Shown here piece after piece: positions 59,150 through 64,000 of a DNA stretch of 64,000 nucleotides. Every line of letters starts with the position of its first letter. Position 1 is the first letter of the stretch. A program made the translations under genes and the position numbers. This DNA is from Cheiracanthium punctorium (Eukaryota; Arthropoda; Arachnida; Araneae; Cheiracanthiidae), in assembly GCA_038373885.1 (NCBI GenBank), contig JAWZYV010000113.1, positions 496,501 to 560,500 on the forward strand, read 5' to 3'. Under the pieces are notes generated by a model. That model did not search any database. It saw only the letters and a program-made list of their open reading frames with translations, and had not been told where the DNA came from.

Positions 59150-59931
59150 AAAAAATCTCAATTAGTAAAATTCACCCCCATCCATTAAATACCCTTTAAA
59201 CAAAATTCCAGCTTCTCATCATAAAAAGTATCAGAGATAACAAAGCTAACTCTTTAAGGCACAGAACACTGGTTTAACGACAACACAAAATTATTTATAT
59301 TTACAAAGCAAAGAATGCCAATGAAGATGTAAACAATATTTTTATTTAGTACTTACCGATACAGTTGTAAAGTGGTTAAATAAAAATTGCTAGTCTAATT
59401 GTATTAGCATCTGATGACTTAGAAAAAGTTTGAATATGTGGCATGTTTTTCAATACCACTCTGCTCTAAAGAGTTAAGATAAGAAGAGTTTAAAGAGTAG
59501 GTGAGAGGCTATACAGTACCAATAAGTGCAGAAGTACTAAATAATATATTCTTTCGTAATCCGTGTACAGTGTCCTGAGACGCGATCTTCAGATGTGATT
59601 TTTATTCGTCGAGAACCACTGAAAATTGTTTTAAGTCAACATGTATTTATTTTTACATCTCTGAGCATTTTTATGATGAAAGGTTGGAATTTTGTCCGTC
59701 ACTTAATTAATATGTGGGGCACATTTCCCTAGTTGTGAATTGTTTTATTCGAAGACCTTATAAAAATTTAAATGTTGTGCTTTTTTTTAGATTTAATCCT
59801 GTGAAATGTTTCATAGGTATCGTAAAACTCTTTCCTTTTTTTACGTAACTTTGTATTTTATTGTATATGGTAACGATCAAGGTTTAAGGAATAAAATCCC
59901 AGGTCAGTGTATTTCGGACACCCTGTATACT
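59150..59931. mobile_element. long foldback DNA element, copy 2
   Basis: The right arm (about 59540-59931) matches 8000-8245 directly and 7564-7940 in complement; the left part (59150-59240) carries the AATTAGTAAAAT and CATAAAAAGTATCAGAGAT blocks of the other arm. On the minus strand the outer end reads TACAGGGTGTCCGAAATACA. The left outer end is lost next to the TA/G run. Confidence 0.5.
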
Positions 59932-60346
59932 AGAATACACAAAAAAACTTCTTATGATGATAAGCAAGAGCTTTTAGCATTCTTTTTTTTTTAACGCCAT
60001 GAAAGGAAGTGATTAAAATTTTTAATCCCACAAAGTTTATTTTTCTACTGAAAGTAAAAACATTTCAGGATACTGATTTTCATTCTTTTTTTCCTTCTTT
60101 TTCATAATTTTTCATTTATATAAATGAGATAGAGTATTTTTCATTCGTGGTTTATTATATTTTTGTTCGGAAAATAATTTCGAATTTTTTTTTTCCAACA
60201 GAGGGTTTAATTGTATTTTTCCGCAGCCAACGTTACACTTAAGCCGCATAATCATTATATATTTTGAAAGCTTATATAGCAAGCTTGCTTGTGAAAAAAA
60301 TTCGTTTGAATCTGAGCAGTAGTTTTTGGTTGGTATACATTCAAAT

Positions 60347-60690
60347 ATGGAAACTGAAAAGCGACATTTTTAACGTTTTGCTTTTTCTCTATTGAAAAGG
60401 TAAAAATACTATTTAAGAAAGAAAAAAAATTATCCGATGTGTATGAAGACGATGTATTCATAGAACGCCAGTGTCAAAACTGGTTTTCAAAATTTCTATC
60501 TGGCAATTTTGATGCTGAAGACGCTCCACGCTCTGAATGACAACGGAGGCTGATGAAAACAAAATAAAGACATTAATTAATGAAAACCGACAAATAACAA
60601 CTCGTGAGACCGCTGAAAGATTGAATTTATCGAATTCAACTATTCATGATCATTCGAAACGCCTCAACGCTGGACATATGTTCTTAAAAA
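60347..60690 (+). pseudogene. mariner transposase N-terminus, frameshifted and truncated
   Basis: From the ATG the reading goes METEKRHF, stop, then after a frame change EKVKILFKKEKKLSDVYEDD and QNWFSKFLSGNFDAEDAPRS, then after another change ADENKIKTLINENRQITTRE and AERLNLSNSTIHDHSKRL. This is the two-helix-turn-helix DNA-binding half of a mariner transposase, in order and nearly complete. The catalytic half is missing; the sequence stops near (TA)n at 60749. Terminal repeats were not found. Confidence 0.75.
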
Positions 60691-60748
60691 ACGAAATAAC
60701 TTTCTGAAAAACCCAATATATTTACGTTGCAGTTAAAAATATGGTCTT

Positions 60749-60770
60749 CACATATATATATATATATATA

Positions 60771-60804
<34 letters not shown>

Positions 60805-60805
60805 T
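60749..60805. repeat. (TA)n microsatellite
   Basis: Two TA blocks separated by ATTT. Confidence 0.9.
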
Positions 60806-60912
60806 TTATAAATAATTTGTCTACAGAAAGTTCAACTGAAAAATTTCTTTCGTGTTTATGCATTATAATATTAGACTGTTAATTCTGAGATGATGTGTGA
60901 AAAGTTTTGGAA

Positions 60913-60949
60913 CCACGTTAAAAGGAAATAGCCTTTCCTTTTAACGTGG
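60913..60949. repeat. perfect 16-bp-stem hairpin
   Basis: CCACGTTAAAAGGAAA pairs perfectly with its complement at 60934-60949 around a 5-nt loop. No poly-T run follows directly and no element boundary is evident. Confidence 0.9.
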
Positions 60950-61214
60950 AAGTAATACTGTCACAATAGTAAAACGTTTAAAAATCTTCAGGAGAATATT
61001 TAAGTTTTTAAAAATAGTATTTATTAAACTAAAACAATGAAGAATTAAACAGTTGAGTGAAATACAAAGCAATTGTCCTTATTTTTGTATACGGGAAAAT
61101 GGGGAAAAATTGTAAATACGTTTGACTATAGTCCAGGGACTACTACTTAAGTTGATAAACACCGGCTTGGTGCCAATTTTGCATCTCCCAATTTCCAGGA
61201 TAGAGGTAAATCGA

Positions 61215-61510
61215 TGCCTCTTCGTTGTGATAATGACAACCGATGCATCTGCACTTCAAACGGGAACTAATCAAGCTGACGCACCTTCATCAAGTTTATG
61301 GGATGAATTCTCACAAAATCCTCAATTGAAACTGCATGAGCTGCAAAATAACTTATAGCTTGCAGCACTCAAGCAAGTAGTTCTTCTATTTTTTCGAATT
61401 AAGATGCATTAGCTCGCTAGGTATGAAATGAGAATATGTATTGTACCATGTATGCAAATCGGGAGATTAACGTTCTGAACATATGGCCATTAAGTTAGAC
61501 TTTGAGCCTT
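61215..61510 (+). pseudogene. possible hAT transposase C-terminal relic
   Basis: A frame reads SSLWDEFSQNPQLKLHELQN, then past a stop LARYEMRICIVPC. Order and spacing faintly recall the region before and at the dimerisation domain of hAT transposases (SLWxEF, then LAxxYLCIPxTS). The match is weak and several stops intervene. Confidence 0.25.
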
Positions 61511-62394
61511 AATTTCATGACTGTGAAATACAATCAGTGTTATTTTCCCTTAACAACCAGTCGTATTCACGGAAAATCACAAATTGAAAGCGATTGGATA
61601 AACATGGTTATTTGAAAGTGTTTTTTTTATATCGAAATGGTTAATAAAAAATGGGGGGAAAATAACAAATACACTAGAATGACTCTTAAGAAATTAAAAA
61701 TGTCTCTGTGCAAGTTCTATAACGTAATATCAGTGCAACATGTGTTGAACCTAAACGCAAAATACTTTAAGTTGAGAGTTTCATTTCATTTTCTAAAATG
61801 TGTCGCATTTTTTTTTAAATCTATGCATGTTTAAGAGTTTTTAAATTAAGAATTTTCGTCGATTTGTCGAGAATAACTAGTCTTTCACAGGTTCACTCTG
61901 AATTTTCTTGATGGTTTTCTTTATTTTTTATTCTAATAACTACGTTTTTATCGTCCTCTAGACACTTTTAGTTAATGGAATAGAATAAATTGTACTATCA
62001 CGTATGTAAAGCAATTATCACTTCTTTTTCAGTTTAAATATATTTTTTTTTGAAATAGCTAACAAAGCCCGTAAATAATAGGATAAAAAATACTAATATC
62101 AAGAAAAGTACGAAATGTCTTTTATTTAAATTCTGTTGCAACAATCAACATAGCCTTTCGATTAGATCGACCGCCATGTTGCTGTTAGTTAAATCGACTG
62201 ATGGCAAAGCCTGCACTTTTTCGGTTCTGGGAAATTTTTGCGCATCAAAGGGTTAAGAGATAAAATTTGGTGTTTATTTGCAAAAATCAACAACGGATAC
62301 TTTTAACATGATCCAAGGCTTTCTACGATGAAGCAATTAAGAGAAGAGAGGAAGTTTTTTTATATTTTATTTTTTATTTTTTTCTGTTATGGAG

Positions 62395-62830
62395 CTTTTT
62401 AAGAAGGGAAGTAAACTGTGGAAGACCTTGAGCGTGAGGGTAGACCTTTAACATCTTTCATAGCAAAAATGATCAACAGAAGAGCAATGGTATAGCATGA
62501 TAAAAGAATGTTTCCATCGATGAAGAACGGTTTTCCTGATACTGAAAGGTCACATATTGCTGATTGTGCAGTGGACTTTTTGTAGAAGAATAGACCAGAT
62601 ATTACTCAGCAATTTTCGTACAGTCCTTATCTCGTACCGTTTGGTTTCAGACTTTTCCCGAGCTCCAGAAGCTACATTGAGGACGTCATTTAAAAAGCAA
62701 AAAATCAAGTAAACAGTTTAAGCTGTTCTGAAACATTTTTCAAAAAAATGGCCTTTCACCTATGGCTAAGAAGAAAACGGAACATTCAGCCAAATTCATC
62801 AAGTTTCACAGTAATTAGTTAGAAAAAGAG
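62395..62830 (+). pseudogene. mariner transposase relic with central deletion
   Basis: One frame reads TVEDLEREGRPLTSFIAKMI then, past stops, RSHIADCAVDFL, KNRPDITQQFSYSPYLVPFG and FRLFPSSRSYIEDVI. The first piece is the linker between DNA-binding and catalytic domains; the rest is the end of the catalytic core. In YSPYLVPFGF both aspartates of the usual YSPDLAPxD motif are replaced. The middle of the protein, with the first two catalytic residues, is gone. It is a different mariner lineage from the relics at 54 and 60.4 kb, judged by the linker. Confidence 0.65.
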
Positions 62831-63279
62831 CTTGTAAATGAGGATAATTAAAGGTAATCCGTTTTAAGTGTAATAGACTTATTGAGCAGACCTTATATAC
62901 AAATTAAATATGTTCTCGTGAAGATTATAAAATAGTTAAAACAAATTTTGTAATATTTGATAAAATTTATATAATGTTTGAAAATTTATTTGTAATTCTA
63001 TGTCGATCAAAACATTTTTAAAAAGGCAAATAAATTCTCAATAGGATGCTAAATTTTAAGCGCAATTATCTTTTCACGATTTTTAGTTAAATTAGTTGCT
63101 TACGTAATCCATCTTCTTGTCGTTTGTCTATTATCTAAAATTTGATCTTCTGATTAATTACATTGGCATAATCAATTAATCTGTTCTTCTGTAAAAATGT
63201 GTATTTTATTATATTTTAGAGCTATAAAATACGCACTGTGACATGATTTATTTATAAAATGTGAGAAGTATTTTGATGT

Positions 63280-63281
63280 AG

Positions 63282-63309
<28 letters not shown>
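63280..63309. repeat. (TA)n microsatellite
   Basis: About 15 TA units. Confidence 0.95.
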
Positions 63310-63312
<3 letters not shown>

Positions 63313-63540
63313 GGAGTTTGTACAGAAATAGAGAAACGATTAATGTTAAGAAGTAAAAAACTATTACGTAAACTCAAAAGAGATCAAAATGTTACGCTAA
63401 GTACATTACTGATAACAAATATTTAAATGCACATTTTCAGGAATATTTTTAAAATCCTTTGCAGGAAAAAGATCTAATTCCAAAAGTACTATCATTTGTA
63501 GTTTCATGAAATCAATTTGAAACACAATTATGTTTTTTTT

Positions 63541-64000
63541 ACACTGAAAAAAAAGTACAAAAATTTTCAGTACTAAGAAAAAACATGGCGTAGAATAGTG
63601 CTAATTCTCGGAATTTAACATAATTCTGCATACTATTTATTTAAATATTAGAAACAATAAAATTGTGTAACTTCTGAAAATCAGATTATAATTATTTGTT
63701 AAGGTTTATTTCCCCATCCCAGTAACACAAATGTGTGGATATACAGCCAAAAATAGTTAAATAAATATTGCATTGTTTTTTTACACTGAAAAAAAAGTAC
63801 AAAAATTTTCAGTACTAAGAAAAAACATGGCGTAGAATAGTGCTAATTCTCGGAATTTAACATAATTCTGCATACTATTTATTTAAATATTAGAAACAAT
63901 AAAATTGTGTAACTTCTGAAAATCAGATTATAATTATTTGTTAAGGTTTATTTCCCCATCCCAGTAATACAAATGTGTGGATATACAGCCAAAAATAGTT
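63541..64000. repeat. 242-bp tandem repeat running off the window end
   Basis: ACACTGAAAAAAAAGTACAA starts at 63541 and again at 63783. The second copy follows the first base for base to the end of the window, with one C/T difference near 63726/63968. The array may continue as a satellite, or it may be a simple duplication. Confidence 0.9.

Overview
The window reads as AT-rich, repeat-dominated nuclear DNA of an animal, most likely an arthropod. The mixture of Tc3-like, mariner-like and DUF4817-type transposases, Helitrons, hAT miniatures and tRNA-derived SINEs would fit a chelicerate such as a spider, but that placement is inference. There are no operons or bacterial signals. No intact host gene was recognised. 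Every recognisable protein fragment comes from a transposable element, and all of those carry stops, frameshifts or lost catalytic residues. Two pieces could belong to the host. One is a 74-bp exon-like segment at 27924-27997 with good splice sites. The other is a possible small minus-strand transcription unit at about 2452-1432, with a TATA box, an initiator-like site, a 146-codon ORF and a poly(A) signal.

Layout. From 1 to 10 kb there is a hAT-type miniature element (129-352), the candidate mini-gene, two small inverted-repeat elements near 6 kb and a long foldback element at 7564-8245. From 10 to 12.1 kb lies a broken Tc1/mariner-superfamily element whose transposase (10207-11265, minus) keeps its acidic triad but has three stop codons; a tRNA-Gly-like sequence sits between the transposase and its end, and one end is tandemly duplicated. 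From 14.8 to 20.6 kb there is a Helitron cluster: two almost adjacent minus-strand copies (17394-18908 and 18913-20547), each filled with about 155-165 bp internal repeats, plus decayed relatives at 14.8, 30.3 and 40.4 kb. Small hAT elements with 8-bp target duplications lie at 15732, 16750, 21497 and 58499.

From 23 to 36 kb there are a tRNA-like SINE with an exact 12-bp target duplication, a probable solo LTR inside a TA microsatellite, decayed SINE copies, two short terminal-inverted-repeat elements, the exon candidate and a CCHC zinc-knuckle relic. From 42.3 to 46.7 kb there is a dense mosaic: a 17-bp hairpin, (TA)30, a 168-bp direct repeat, a 565-bp inverted-repeat element, an intact SINE, the C-terminal relic of a pogo-like transposase, and a Tc3-like element whose two ends are 330-bp inverted copies carrying paired internal sites. 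From 49.6 to 62.9 kb there are another SINE with an exact 13-bp duplication, a palindromic element, a second DUF4817-type element with recognisable ends, three mariner relics hidden by frameshifts, a transposase-deleted TA element, a truncated SINE, a 523-bp hAT element and a second foldback copy. The window ends inside a 242-bp tandem repeat.

The elements do not form a pathway. They record successive waves of DNA transposons and SINEs, some with exact target duplications and others visible only as frameshifted remnants. All boundaries and similarities were read by eye.
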